The notes under the pieces were generated by a model. It made no database searches. It saw only the letters and a list, made by a program, of their open reading frames with translations, and was not told the origin of the DNA. From a virus, in the IMG/VR virus record IMGVR_UViG_3300023174_002543, positions 251,664 through 315,663 of that record: a stretch of 64,000 bases of DNA; one strand, 5' to 3'. The translations under genes were made by a program, and so were the position numbers. Positions 25,148 to 34,080 of this stretch are shown here, piece by piece (position 1 is the first letter of the stretch; the number at the start of each line of letters is the position of its first letter).

Positions 25148-25921
25148 TTGAGCAAACGAAAAACAGGCGCATTACGTAAACAAGAGGATACAAGATTCGC
25201 ATATTCAAAAAAAGATACACAGACTTTTTACACGCACGATTCAAACACTATAAACTTCAATCCTAGGGTAAAGCACAGTAATAAAAGTGTTCAACTCGTA
25301 CCAAAATCAGTAAATCAAGAAAAATACATACTAGCACTACTTGACGACAATACAGATATCGTAGTCGTGGGTGGGCCAGCCGGTACAGGTAAAACTTATC
25401 TTGCTATGTTAGCGGCTATCAAAGCCCTAAAAGCAGGTGAAGTTGACCGTATTATATTGACACGACCTGCAGTTGGGGTTGAAGATGAAAAGCACGGGTT
25501 TTTACCCGGCGACTTAAATCAAAAGATGGAACCGTGGACTCGACCATTATTGGACGTGTTAAGAGAGTATTATAATACTAAAGAAATCGCACACATGCTA
25601 GAAGAACAAATAGTGGAAATAGCACCACTAGCATTCTGTCGTGGTAGAAACTTTAAACACAGTTACGTGGTATTAGATGAGGCACAAAATGCAACACCTG
25701 GGCAACTCAAAATGATTATGACCAGGATCGGTGTCGGCAGTAAGATTGTAATTACTGGTGACGTAGAACAAGCCGATAGAAAGACAGCCGACAATGGGCT
25801 AATGGACTTACAAAATCGATTGGGGAAGGGGGTGATTCCAGGGTTGCAATTGTGTAACTTTGAACTAAAAGATGTTCAAAGACACCGCATCATTGAGCAT
25901 GTACTCCGACTTTATAAGTAA
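25148..25921 (+). CDS. phoH: PhoH-like ATPase
   Basis: 257 residues. Walker A GGPAGTGKT (75-83), Walker B region VLDEAQNATPGQ, then KIVITGDVEQADR: the PhoH core, an ATPase linked to RNA metabolism and frequent in marine phages. The start is TTG at 25148, preceded by a strong AAAGGAG at 25134-25140; no in-frame ATG is nearby. It is alone on the plus strand between divergent and convergent minus genes and ends at a hairpin. Confidence 0.93.
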   Translation: MSKRKTGALRKQEDTRFAYSKKDTQTFYTHDSNTINFNPRVKHSNKSVQLVPKSVNQEKYILALLDDNTDIVVVGGPAGTGKTYLAMLAAIKALKAGEVDRIILTRPAVGVEDEKHGFLPGDLNQKMEPWTRPLLDVLREYYNTKEIAHMLEEQIVEIAPLAFCRGRNFKHSYVVLDEAQNATPGQLKMIMTRIGVGSKIVITGDVEQADRKTADNGLMDLQNRLGKGVIPGLQLCNFELKDVQRHRIIEHVLRLYK

Positions 25922-25941
25922 GCAGTACTAGTAAGAGCATA

Positions 25942-25964
25942 AAGAGGGGCTCATATCCCCTCTT
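25942..25964. terminator. Hairpin between convergent genes
   Basis: 8-bp perfect stem AAGAGGGG/CCCCTCTT with a 7-base loop between phoH (+) and the 84-residue gene (-). No long U tract on either side, so terminator strength is uncertain. Confidence 0.65.
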
Positions 25965-25972
25965 ACCATTTG

Positions 25973-26227
25973 TTACTCAGAAGTATTATCTTTTTCTAAA
26001 TCAGCAATCAAATCAGGATAGATTTGTTTGTAGTAGTCTACCATTTTATTCCAATCTTTGGGAATAGGTTTACCATTAACGTGTGCATTTTGCACCACCT
26101 TTTCTTTAAAATCTAAAATTATATTACATGTGGTAATATCACGTTCTTTTAAATTTTCAGAAACTTGCACTTGTTCATCAATCTGTTGATTGGGTTTTTT
26201 GATATAGGTAATTAGCATGTATCTCAT
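25973..26227 (-). CDS. Small protein downstream of clamp loader
   Basis: 84 residues: MRYMLITYIKKPNQQIDEQV start, then a central NIILDFKEKVV strand and a charged C-terminus. It lies where T4 has gp62/regA relative to gp44, but it is much shorter than gp62 and shows no RegA motif. AAGGA precedes ATG 26227. Function unknown; possible replication or regulatory role from position only. Confidence 0.55.
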   Translation of the reverse strand: MRYMLITYIKKPNQQIDEQVQVSENLKERDITTCNIILDFKEKVVQNAHVNGKPIPKDWNKMVDYYKQIYPDLIADLEKDNTSE

Positions 26228-26237
26228 ATTTTATTCC

Positions 26238-27161
26238 TTATGCAGTAAGTTCAATTAGTGTTGCCGCTAAGTTAATTTCTGGGATACCCACTAAACTTAA
26301 ATTCGCTAATCCATTACGAATTGTAATGATACTAGCATCACGCTTGTCGCTACTATCTCCCCACAACTCTAAATTGTTATACATCCATTTGTATATATCT
26401 TCAATACGTCCAGGGTATAAACTTAGATGTTGTAATAGTTGTTGGCGACCCTCAATGATTTTACCTGCCTTGAATAATTGAGTAGCCGCAAGTAACAATT
26501 CATCTTCGCTATTGCCGATAGAAACCATTGGCAACAACTTACCACTATTACTGTTGACTTGTAATTGATTTAAACATTTACGTAAGTCTGGATAACTTGC
26601 ACCAACATAGGTATCTAATACATCTAAATCAAACTCAATATCTTCTTTTACTAGTACTGTAGCCGCTCTTGCAGTAAACTCGTCTTTATCTGTTTTACTG
26701 ATGTGAAATTCATGGCATCTGCTCTTAAGTGCAGGGATAATTCTATGCTGATAGTTACAGGTTAGAATAAATCGTGCGGTCATGTGATATGATTCCATAT
26801 CACTACGCAATGCTGCTTGACCTGCTGGAGTTAAATAATCAGCCTCGTCTAATAGAACAACCTTGAATTTACCGAAAGGCATTGTTTGTACAAAACCTAC
26901 AATCTTGTCACGAACCACATCAACACTATTCTCACGACTTGCGTTGATTTCTAGTACATCATATTCTTCTACACCAAGTTCATTGATAAGAACTTTAGCA
27001 AGTGTAGTCTTACCTGTACCTGGGTCACCACTGAATAATAGATGAGGAATACTCTCATCTTTAATCCAGCCTGCTACCTGTTCACGTTGACGTTCATCTG
27101 CAAACACATAGTCTTCTACGGATTGTGGTCTATATTGTTCTACCCAAAGTTGATTCTTCAT
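26238..27161 (-). CDS. 44: Sliding-clamp loader ATPase, T4 gp44-like
   Basis: 307 residues, AAA+ clamp-loader subunit. N-terminus LWVEQYRPQSVEDYV, Walker A FSGDPGTGKTTLAK (43-56), Walker B VVLLDEADYLT, sensor 1 FILTCNY, and the SRC box (LKSRCHEF) with its arginine finger. It would load the gp45-type clamp for gp43. ATG overlaps the BI-1 stop (ATGA). Confidence 0.95.
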   Translation of the reverse strand: MKNQLWVEQYRPQSVEDYVFADERQREQVAGWIKDESIPHLLFSGDPGTGKTTLAKVLINELGVEEYDVLEINASRENSVDVVRDKIVGFVQTMPFGKFKVVLLDEADYLTPAGQAALRSDMESYHMTARFILTCNYQHRIIPALKSRCHEFHISKTDKDEFTARAATVLVKEDIEFDLDVLDTYVGASYPDLRKCLNQLQVNSNSGKLLPMVSIGNSEDELLLAATQLFKAGKIIEGRQQLLQHLSLYPGRIEDIYKWMYNNLELWGDSSDKRDASIITIRNGLANLSLVGIPEINLAATLIELTA

Positions 27162-27847
27162 TTACGGTCACCAAATAAATTTAAAAGATTTAAGAATATG
27201 TTAACAAAATCTAGGTACAATGTCAATGCCCCTACTACCTCCTGTGTAGCCGAATTTTCATTCTCTACCATAAGCATTTCACGTATTTGTTGGGTATCAT
27301 ATGCAGTAAGGCCCAAAAAGATAATAATAGCCAACGCACTAATAATTGTAGCCATAACACTTGATCCAATGAAGATATTAACAATACTGGCAATAAAGAT
27401 AGCAATCAACCCAATAAACATAAACTGCCCTAGACTTTCGAGACTGCGTTTAGTGAAGTAACCATAAATACTCATAGTACCAAATAGTATTGCCGCACCC
27501 ATAAATGCAGATACAATACTACCCATTGTAAACACGGCAAATATAGTAGCAAAACTTAATCCCATTAATGCTGCAAAACCATGTAACATTAATACTGCTG
27601 TTTGTTTAGGAGGATTGCTATTTAAAGCAACTGTAATTAACATGATTGCCACTAGTGGTGAAAAGATTACGATCCACTTTGTTACACCTGTAAAAAAGAA
27701 TTGAAGCAATTCTGGACTTGTACCAATAAAATAACTTACAAGCATACTAGTAAGTACTGCTAATGACATATGTTTATACACATTTGCCATACTTGTATTG
27801 ATTTCTTCCGCTGAGCGGTAACTATTGTAAACTGTTTCGTATATCAT
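27158..27847 (-). CDS. Bax inhibitor-1 (TMBIM/YbhL-like) membrane protein
   Basis: 229 residues with about seven hydrophobic segments after an N-terminal MxxVYKHMSLAVLTSMLVSYF. Family-typical elements include IYGYFTKRSLESLGQFMFIGL, FLGLTAYDTQQI in the last transmembrane region and ALTLYLDFVNIFLNLLNLFG at the end. The family forms pH-dependent calcium leak channels in membranes. It sits between gp44 and a GroES-like operon and is translated with both (GAGG upstream, ATGA overlap downstream). In a phage it might modulate host membrane stress or lysis; that is speculation. Confidence 0.88.
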   Translation of the reverse strand: MIYETVYNSYRSAEEINTSMANVYKHMSLAVLTSMLVSYFIGTSPELLQFFFTGVTKWIVIFSPLVAIMLITVALNSNPPKQTAVLMLHGFAALMGLSFATIFAVFTMGSIVSAFMGAAILFGTMSIYGYFTKRSLESLGQFMFIGLIAIFIASIVNIFIGSSVMATIISALAIIIFLGLTAYDTQQIREMLMVENENSATQEVVGALTLYLDFVNIFLNLLNLFGDRK

Positions 27848-27850
27848 ATT

Positions 27851-28141
27851 TTATTTCCTCAACATTTCATAAGTGATAATATGTGCAATACCTTGACCCA
27901 AGTCTTGGTCAGTTGGAATGATATGCAGTCTGTGTTCGTGCCTATCTGTTTTTTCATCATAAGAACTATATTCCATGATGTTGCCTCCTACTGCTTGATA
28001 GATTGTAAATCCCATACCACGACTTTCAAAACTTCTACTAGTAGAAAGACCCACTCTATTAGCACGTTTCGGACTGACAACACAGTCATCCTGTTCAGTA
28101 CTAAGTATCCAATTACGTAATTTATCTTTCAACCAACTCAT
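27851..28141 (-). CDS. Hypothetical conserved phage protein
   Basis: 96 residues. A basic, amphipathic head (MSWLKDKLRNWIL) precedes GMGFTIYQAVGGNIMEYSSY, KTDRHEHRLHIIP and IAHIITYEML. It looks like a small beta-sheet domain. I recall relatives in large T4-like phages but no function. It overlaps the GroES-like gene's stop by 4 bases. Confidence 0.55.
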   Translation of the reverse strand: MSWLKDKLRNWILSTEQDDCVVSPKRANRVGLSTSRSFESRGMGFTIYQAVGGNIMEYSSYDEKTDRHEHRLHIIPTDQDLGQGIAHIITYEMLRK

Positions 28142-28509
28142 ACTTTATCCCCCATTGTTGTATCATTGACAGGTTCGTCACTAATTAATAGTATATCATT
28201 CTCGTCAACTCTACGCAATGTTTTTGGGCCCTCTTCGTCTTCAACTTCGATACCTCTTGTCCAACGACCATGACTGATACATAACCAACTACCAATTTTA
28301 ATTTCATCATCGGTATATTCTGGACCAAGTGCATACACCCTGCACCATCTTGGGCGAATGCCCGAACTTTTCATATCATCATTTGGAATAATAATTCCAC
28401 CTCTGCTGATACGCTCATCAAAATGCATATCACTTACAATGATATGTCTACCTAATGGTTTAAAGTTTTTCTTTTCAAACTTATGAGCATCAAATGCAAA
28501 TTTTGTCAC
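28138..28509 (-). CDS. GroES/gp31-like co-chaperonin
   Basis: 123 residues. PLGRHIIVSD, a mobile-loop region (DERISRGGIIIPND), RVYALGP, KIGSWLCISHGRW and DENDILLISDE follow the GroES strand order, with extra residues as in phage gp31. In T4, gp31 replaces GroES so GroEL can fold the capsid protein; the same role is inferred here. The start is GTG at 28509, overlapping the upstream TGA (GTGA), with GAGG upstream. Confidence 0.75.
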   Translation of the reverse strand: MTKFAFDAHKFEKKNFKPLGRHIIVSDMHFDERISRGGIIIPNDDMKSSGIRPRWCRVYALGPEYTDDEIKIGSWLCISHGRWTRGIEVEDEEGPKTLRRVDENDILLISDEPVNDTTMGDKV

Positions 28510-28841
28510 TTTATTTCCTCATCATCTTCGTCTTCAAACAATTCTTGTTCTTCTGGTGTCAACTCTACCGGAGTATCATCAATTGTTAATCCTGGATCAT
28601 GCAATTCATTATCCTGCAATGTGCTACTGGCTATTGTTGGTTTTAATCCCATATTATCATCTACTACGCTTTGATTATATGACGATTCAACTCGTTTGTT
28701 TGCATTTGTAATAATATTGTTATTACTATCTAGCAAATCTCCCCTAGCATTAACTCTCATGTTACCGACTGCACGTACTTTTTCATTACGTGAAACCAAT
28801 GCTGACATATTAATTTCTCTACCTAATGCGCTTCTTGCCAT
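28506..28841 (-). CDS. Small acidic protein of unknown function
   Basis: 111 residues. The N-terminal half is basic (MARSALGREINMSALVSRNE, VGNMRVNARGDLLD); the C-terminal half is disordered-looking and very acidic (EEQELFEDEDDEE). A strong AAGGAG precedes ATG 28841. It is first in an operon with the GroES-like, 96-residue, BI-1 and gp44 genes. Confidence 0.55.
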   Translation of the reverse strand: MARSALGREINMSALVSRNEKVRAVGNMRVNARGDLLDSNNNIITNANKRVESSYNQSVVDDNMGLKPTIASSTLQDNELHDPGLTIDDTPVELTPEEQELFEDEDDEEIK

Positions 28842-28851
28842 GATTATCTCC

Positions 28852-29358
28852 TTATTTTAAAAATTCGTCTATTGACAAATCATAGTGAATACTATTTATT
28901 CTGTGGATACCTAACAAATACAGAACATAACTGCTAACACTACTTCCCCTGCCAACTCCCCATACTATGTTATGTTTACGCATAGTATCAACCATATACT
29001 TACAATATCGCAATAATGGAAACATATCACGTTCTTGGAACTTAATTAGTTCTTCACCTACTCGTTGCAATTCATAATCTTCCTTGCACATATCAAGTGC
29101 ATATTGTGCTATATCCATAATATAATAGTCATTTGGCATATACCAGTTATTTTGACATTCAATGTCAAAATCCTCAACTGATATATCAGTTTCTTTATAT
29201 ACTATAATTTTGGGTTTTTGTTGTAGCTCCAGTATATCATCAAAGTTGATTGGCTTTTCAACCAAACATTGTCTGATACATAGATCGGGATCGGTCATGT
29301 AGGCAACGAATAACTCGTCTTCTCCCAGTATTTGTCTACCATACTTATCATTACGCAT
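28852..29358 (-). CDS. Truncated DnaE (Pol III alpha)-like protein
   Basis: 168 residues from ATG 29358 (a GTG at 29373 is the alternative). The C-terminal 60 residues match the Pol III alpha palm start: MFPLLRYCKYMVDTMRK, then GVGRGSSVSSYVLYLLGI and YDLSIDEFLK. The protein ends just where DnaE proteins have the PDFD catalytic segment, so the polymerase aspartates and PHP domain are absent. It could be a DNA-binding or regulatory remnant, or one piece of a split protein. A TTGATT-N17-TATCAT promoter ends 5 bases before ATG 29358, which favours that start. Confidence 0.7.
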   Translation of the reverse strand: MRNDKYGRQILGEDELFVAYMTDPDLCIRQCLVEKPINFDDILELQQKPKIIVYKETDISVEDFDIECQNNWYMPNDYYIMDIAQYALDMCKEDYELQRVGEELIKFQERDMFPLLRYCKYMVDTMRKHNIVWGVGRGSSVSSYVLYLLGIHRINSIHYDLSIDEFLK

Positions 29359-29363
29359 AACGC

Positions 29364-29392
29364 ATGATAACACAAATAGATAGACAAATCAA
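29364..29392 (-). promoter_or_regulatory. Possible sigma70 promoter, leaderless
   Basis: TTGATT, 17 bases, TATCAT, directly abutting ATG 29358. Imperfect but correctly spaced; no SD is present for the downstream gene. Confidence 0.45.
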
Positions 29393-29395
29393 GTA

Positions 29396-30010
29396 TTATT
29401 TGCCCGTTTTGTTGTCAAAATTAACGTAAACTATCTCGTTGGCTATGTCTTGTATAATTGGTTCTTCTGTTTTATCCCAATTTAGAAATACATCTGACCA
29501 TTCTACTAGTTTTGTTAACTTCAATATTTTTTTATTTTTAGGTGAATATTTGTAACTATTAATTTTGGTGTTGTTCTCATTCCACCAATCTTTGACAACA
29601 AACGGACCGATGTTGTCTTCAATATCTTGCATACAACTTACACCATCACTCATGCGTGAACTGATACTAATATCGGTAATTACTAATCGTCCTTCGGCAA
29701 TTGCATTGAGTTTGGTCATTAACATAATGCCCACTATTTGGTCATATGGTTCTTCGGGTAGTACTGATACCTTCAAATTAGCTGACAAGTATCTTTCTAT
29801 TGCATCTTCCTCTTTGTCATATACAAATATACTATTTTCTAAACATTCGGATAGATAGAACTTGATACGTTCTAATGCAATGGTTTGTTCTTTGATATTT
29901 TCAGTCTCTACATTGAAGTGTAGGTCGATATCATATATATTAAGGTAAAATACTCCAGTAAAGTGTACTCCCATTTGTAAGTCAAAGCTACGTTGGATTC
30001 TTGCTGTCAT
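29396..30010 (-). CDS. Hypothetical protein
   Basis: 204 residues, mixed alpha/beta and acidic (SFDLQMGVHFTGVFYLNIYD, VITDISISSRMSDG). No domain recognised. ATG overlaps the upstream TGA (ATGA), so it is coupled to the 78-residue gene. Confidence 0.5.
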   Translation of the reverse strand: MTARIQRSFDLQMGVHFTGVFYLNIYDIDLHFNVETENIKEQTIALERIKFYLSECLENSIFVYDKEEDAIERYLSANLKVSVLPEEPYDQIVGIMLMTKLNAIAEGRLVITDISISSRMSDGVSCMQDIEDNIGPFVVKDWWNENNTKINSYKYSPKNKKILKLTKLVEWSDVFLNWDKTEEPIIQDIANEIVYVNFDNKTGK

Positions 30011-30243
30011 TCTTTTTTATTTACGATTTGTATAGAATTATTAAGATTGTATTTTTTATACATCTCGCTCATCCTCTTGTTATACTCTGCGTTATAACTG
30101 TCAATTACCATTAATAACTGTCCATACATTGATGTGTTATTCATTCTAGCTACAAATGATAACCGTTTGTTTAACTCAGCAATCTTTTCTTGTAAATCGT
30201 CCATTGACAATTTAGACAAGTCAGAGATGAAGGGATGTTCCAT
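30007..30243 (-). CDS. Small helical protein
   Basis: 78 residues, MEHPFISDLSKLSMDDLQEK, then a long helix with heptad-like Leu spacing. Similar small proteins occur in T4-like phages. Function unknown. It begins 8 bases after the 343-residue gene. Confidence 0.55.
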   Translation of the reverse strand: MEHPFISDLSKLSMDDLQEKIAELNKRLSFVARMNNTSMYGQLLMVIDSYNAEYNKRMSEMYKKYNLNNSIQIVNKKE

Positions 30244-30251
30244 GCAAATAT

Positions 30252-31283
30252 TTAGTATATGCCGGGGGCTGGTACAAAAAAGTCATCGGGCGTCATGGCC
30301 CAAACAACATAGTATGGTAACTGACTCCATCTTGAAGACCCATTACCCTTTTTAAATTTACCAGTATTAGTTTCTTTACCAAAAATACCGTTAGCTAATA
30401 TAGTACTAGTGTCACTAGTCCATTGTGCTGCCGTCTTTTTATTGATATTATCGACATATGCTGGATAAGGATTGATACATAGATAAATTCTAGCACCATC
30501 CATACAGATAGCACCAGGCATATCACCTGGTTCGCCTATACCGGTAGGGCTTCTAAAACTAATCTGTGTACTTTTATGACTTCTGTTTACGGGTACGATA
30601 TCCATTGTTGTACCGCAATCTTCACTAGTAACCCTAAAATGTAATTCTTTTACTCCGGCAGGTATACCAATACTATTAGTGTGTGTTATTCCTACTCCGC
30701 CCGGGGCAAGGTCAGTATCAATAGTTATATATAATGGCTGATTAGTTGCAGCATTGAACGAACTATAATTCTCTATATCTCTAATCATTGGGTTCATGCC
30801 TTTAGCAACAACTCCTTGTGAATCATATGAAGAATTTTGAAAACTAATAGTTGTATTTGCTACATCAGTATCAGATTGAATTATCAAATGCAGGTCTACA
30901 CCGTTCTTAGTTCCTGCAGGTGCCCAACCAGCAAAAATCAAATCAGTTTTACCAGTAATAATACCCCTATGTACATCTGCTGCACTAACATCTATAATAA
31001 CTGCGTCCGGTTGATTTGCTAATATGCCATAATCTTTTAATGTGGATCTGAAATTTCGTGTTGAGGCATAACTGATAACAGAATTACCCATATTATTATC
31101 CAATGAGGTTCCGTCTAACGCTGATTTAAGTACAACTTTGTCTTGCAAATCAGTTAATTCGACTCTAGCGGTAGTTAAATTATTTTTTATACTTGCAAAA
31201 TTATCCCTAAATCCCTGACTGGAATTATTAACTCCGGGAATTGGAAAGGTTGCATCAATTGAATTTGTGTTTATATTGCTCAT
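30252..31283 (-). CDS. Virion/tail structural protein
   Basis: 343 residues. The N-terminus NSIDATFPIPGVNNSSQGFR plus DNFASIKNNLTTA is a module I recall at the head of many T4-like tail and fibre proteins, followed by beta-rich sequence (LHLIIQSDTDVANTTISFQN). It follows the Ig-like and fibre genes and ends the tail/lysis block. ATG 31283 lies 4 bases past a GATAAATA box. Confidence 0.65.
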   Translation of the reverse strand: MSNINTNSIDATFPIPGVNNSSQGFRDNFASIKNNLTTARVELTDLQDKVVLKSALDGTSLDNNMGNSVISYASTRNFRSTLKDYGILANQPDAVIIDVSAADVHRGIITGKTDLIFAGWAPAGTKNGVDLHLIIQSDTDVANTTISFQNSSYDSQGVVAKGMNPMIRDIENYSSFNAATNQPLYITIDTDLAPGGVGITHTNSIGIPAGVKELHFRVTSEDCGTTMDIVPVNRSHKSTQISFRSPTGIGEPGDMPGAICMDGARIYLCINPYPAYVDNINKKTAAQWTSDTSTILANGIFGKETNTGKFKKGNGSSRWSQLPYYVVWAMTPDDFFVPAPGIY

Positions 31284-31287
31284 ACTT

Positions 31288-31295
31288 TATTTATC
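31288..31295 (-). promoter_or_regulatory. T4-type late promoter, leaderless class
   Basis: GATAAATA, 4 bases before ATG 31283, inside the 14-base gap after the 719-residue gene. The same stretch has AAAGGA upstream of the box, usable as an SD by read-through mRNA. Confidence 0.7.
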
Positions 31296-31297
31296 CT

Positions 31298-33457
31298 TTA
31301 GCTGTTAGGCAAAATTGTTTTCTTTGGGAAAAGAACCGTTACGTCACGGCTGTCCAATGGATTTGGTACTGGGTTAGCACTGGGTAGTTCTTGCCAACTT
31401 GGTGTTAATAACCTATTATTAAAATTATATGAATAACTCTTATCTATAATATATCTATCAATAGTAAAGTCAATTTCATTTAATCTATGTGGCCAGTAAT
31501 TAATTATATTGCGTTGAATGAGCCTAGCTGCCCCGGGTAATGTATAGCATATAATCCATACGGGTTTATATCCTATAACGTTTCCATCTGTTTGTTGACT
31601 AGTCATCCATTTAGGTAATACACTTAACTCGTCTCCCTGACCTATACTAGAGACTAACTCACTTCTCATGGTAGGTAAACTTTCGGGATTCAAATATCGT
31701 GCAGTTTTTAATGCAGAACTTACATTATAACTAGTTTGGCTTATGTTAATAGTTGTGTTATTAATATCATATGCCCCTCGATTTAGTGGAATATTTACAG
31801 GCCATAATATCTGATTAGGTATACTTTTACCATTAGGATTAACTAACTCGTCAACTATTTCACTATACACTATTTCATACATAGATACAAAATTTTCATC
31901 ACGTGCTAATGCAGTTTTTATATCACCTAATATAATTTTTCTTTCGTAATGATTTTGCATTGCTTTGATATAATTATCAGTATATGTTGAATGTAAACCA
32001 TATGCATGAATATATCTTACATCTTTTGCTTTGCCAAAATAAGGATCACTAGGCCTGTATAGTAAGTTACTAGGTATAATATTCTCATCAGTCAATAATG
32101 ATTGTATTACTTTTCTTCCTGACACATTACATAATGCCTTAACGTATACGTTTTCTAAAGGTACGTCATGTGTAAATATAACTTTTAATGTAAATTCTCG
32201 TATTGATTGCAACAATGGATATTGTGGACAGAACGCCATAATTTCAAATTTGTAATATATCTCAGTTCCCACATTGATAAAACTACCCGTCGGTTGTTCT
32301 GCTACCCTACCTATTATATCACCATTGGGTAATAAGTTAAGATTTAGAGGTAGGTGACCTGAATGTAATCTATAATTTAATCGTTGAACACTTTTAGCCT
32401 TGACTGATAATGTGCTTATGCCACCGTTTTCAATGTCTCCTAAATTTTCTAGTGTTACCCATGTTACATCCTGCACGACACCGTTGATAACATGCACAGT
32501 GAATTCGATATTACCGCAATTGATTAATGGATTACTTGCCTTCTCTACACTAACATTAAATTTATATCTTACAATGCCCACCGCAGGTAACACAGGATAA
32601 CCAGTTATCCAACCTGTTACAACGTCTCCTGTTAAACCAGGAGGTAATGTAAAATATCTATATCGTATATCGCTACCATCAAAATCATGCCCTATTACTT
32701 TGAAAGAAAAATAATTTCCAGTAACAAAATCAGGTAATACCCCAGATTCAGTATAGTAATTATATAGACTATCTGTAGTATCAATGGGGTAAATTAATGG
32801 TTGTTTGTTTAAAATTACAGGTCTACGACTATTTGGTGGATTATTAATTCTTTGATTTATAATCGTCATTGAATACGTTGCGCTATCGAATCCCAAATCA
32901 CTAACTAATTGAACAGTAAATGTATATGTAATTTTTGTAGGACTATTATTCAGTAATGTAGGTGGTTTGGGATAACCTAAAATTCTACCATCATCTAATA
33001 ACTGCAATCCTGGAGGCAAAGATCCAGACATCAATAATATTCCTACAATATTACTGGTAATAGGATTACTATATTCAATTTTAGTATTAACGTAGACACT
33101 ATCTATTGTGTGAATCAGTTCACCGGGCGGAGTTGTAATTTTAGGGCTATTAGCGCCGACCAAAGTAAAACTGAATGTTCTATCTGCTATGTTGTCATAG
33201 TTATCTATTGCACGAATAGTAAATGTATATGTTGTTTCTTTTGCAATATTTTTTGGGATTCCGCTAATGATTCCGGCTTTAGGATCAAGCCTCATATAGG
33301 TGTTTTCTATGGGTTCTGGAAAATAACCACTTACCAAACTATATGCTACGCTTGTTCCGGGTGGAAGTGCGTATGCAAATACCTTAATATTTAAATTACT
33401 GTCAGTAGGATACGTACCTAGATCGCCAGCATCTGTTACCCATATTGGTTGAGCCAT
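31298..33457 (-). CDS. Tail structural protein with putative-Ig (He_PIG-type) repeats
   Basis: 719 residues. Several cadherin/Ig-like modules show the GxLPPGLxLxxxGxIxGxP signature (for example GSLPPGLQLLDDGRILGYP, YFTLPPGLTGDVVTGWITGY, GHLPLNLNLLPNGDIIGR), typical of surface and fibre proteins. The C-terminal third is different (VNPNGKSIPNQILWPVNIPL). It probably decorates the tail or baseplate. AGGGATAAGT precedes ATG 33457; it lies 3 bases after the endolysin gene. Confidence 0.75.
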   Translation of the reverse strand: MAQPIWVTDAGDLGTYPTDSNLNIKVFAYALPPGTSVAYSLVSGYFPEPIENTYMRLDPKAGIISGIPKNIAKETTYTFTIRAIDNYDNIADRTFSFTLVGANSPKITTPPGELIHTIDSVYVNTKIEYSNPITSNIVGILLMSGSLPPGLQLLDDGRILGYPKPPTLLNNSPTKITYTFTVQLVSDLGFDSATYSMTIINQRINNPPNSRRPVILNKQPLIYPIDTTDSLYNYYTESGVLPDFVTGNYFSFKVIGHDFDGSDIRYRYFTLPPGLTGDVVTGWITGYPVLPAVGIVRYKFNVSVEKASNPLINCGNIEFTVHVINGVVQDVTWVTLENLGDIENGGISTLSVKAKSVQRLNYRLHSGHLPLNLNLLPNGDIIGRVAEQPTGSFINVGTEIYYKFEIMAFCPQYPLLQSIREFTLKVIFTHDVPLENVYVKALCNVSGRKVIQSLLTDENIIPSNLLYRPSDPYFGKAKDVRYIHAYGLHSTYTDNYIKAMQNHYERKIILGDIKTALARDENFVSMYEIVYSEIVDELVNPNGKSIPNQILWPVNIPLNRGAYDINNTTINISQTSYNVSSALKTARYLNPESLPTMRSELVSSIGQGDELSVLPKWMTSQQTDGNVIGYKPVWIICYTLPGAARLIQRNIINYWPHRLNEIDFTIDRYIIDKSYSYNFNNRLLTPSWQELPSANPVPNPLDSRDVTVLFPKKTILPNS

Positions 33458-33459
33458 AC

Positions 33460-34080
33460 TTATCCCTGTAACAATTGCAATGCAAGTTTATAATGATGTA
33501 TTCTATCTTCTAATCCAATCGTGCCACCATTGATACGTTTTGTTAACGTAACAAAATCATCCTTGTCGCAGTATTGATTTAAGTTATTGTTATCCCAAAA
33601 CCAACCAGCACTACTAACAGCGCCAGCCGGTGTCTCTAAGTATGCAACGGTATCTTCTATACTAATACCTAAATCAGCTGCAAACTTAGTATAGTTATTA
33701 CGACCAGTCAATTGAATTAATCCACGACCACAGAAACGATAACCATCACCACTGGCTTCATCACCATTACCCATGCGACCGCCATATACACGATTGGCAA
33801 TTTTTTCTGGCTTGCGTTCATATTGTTTTGCTAATTCTTCATTAGGAAAATATTTCTTAAATGTAGTCATTAAACCTTTTGCACCGTAACTCAAGTTTTC
33901 TTTAACAAAGTTAAATCCACCTGATTCATGTGCAGTTTGTGCTACAAAGGCAGCTGCACGGTTCATGTTTACATACATATCGTAATATTCTGCTACTTCG
34001 TGTAGTGGTACTGCATATTTCTCTAAAACACTTTTCTTTGTTTTAGGGCACAACTGTTGTAATATGTCTAACGTAATCAT
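33460..34080 (-). CDS. Endolysin, GH19 chitinase/lysozyme family
   Basis: 206 residues, a single GH19-like catalytic domain. The catalytic Glu is E52 in QTAHESGGF. YGGRMGNGDEASGDGYRF then GRGLIQLTGRNNY form the second conserved block, and AGWFWDNNNLNQYCD follows. It cleaves peptidoglycan glycan strands. No signal peptide, so it needs a holin (candidate at 23140). It overlaps the stop of the 1976-residue fibre gene by 4 bases, with AAGGATAA as SD. Confidence 0.9.
   Translation of the reverse strand: MITLDILQQLCPKTKKSVLEKYAVPLHEVAEYYDMYVNMNRAAAFVAQTAHESGGFNFVKENLSYGAKGLMTTFKKYFPNEELAKQYERKPEKIANRVYGGRMGNGDEASGDGYRFCGRGLIQLTGRNNYTKFAADLGISIEDTVAYLETPAGAVSSAGWFWDNNNLNQYCDKDDFVTLTKRINGGTIGLEDRIHHYKLALQLLQG

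Noticed and set aside
25973-26227. T4 gp62 or RegA
   Set aside because: Position fits, but length (84) and sequence do not match either family by eye.
30243-30257. CTAAATA 5 bases before ATG 30243, like a leaderless late promoter
   Set aside because: The TAA stop of the 343-residue gene forms part of the box, so chance is likely; not counted among late promoters.
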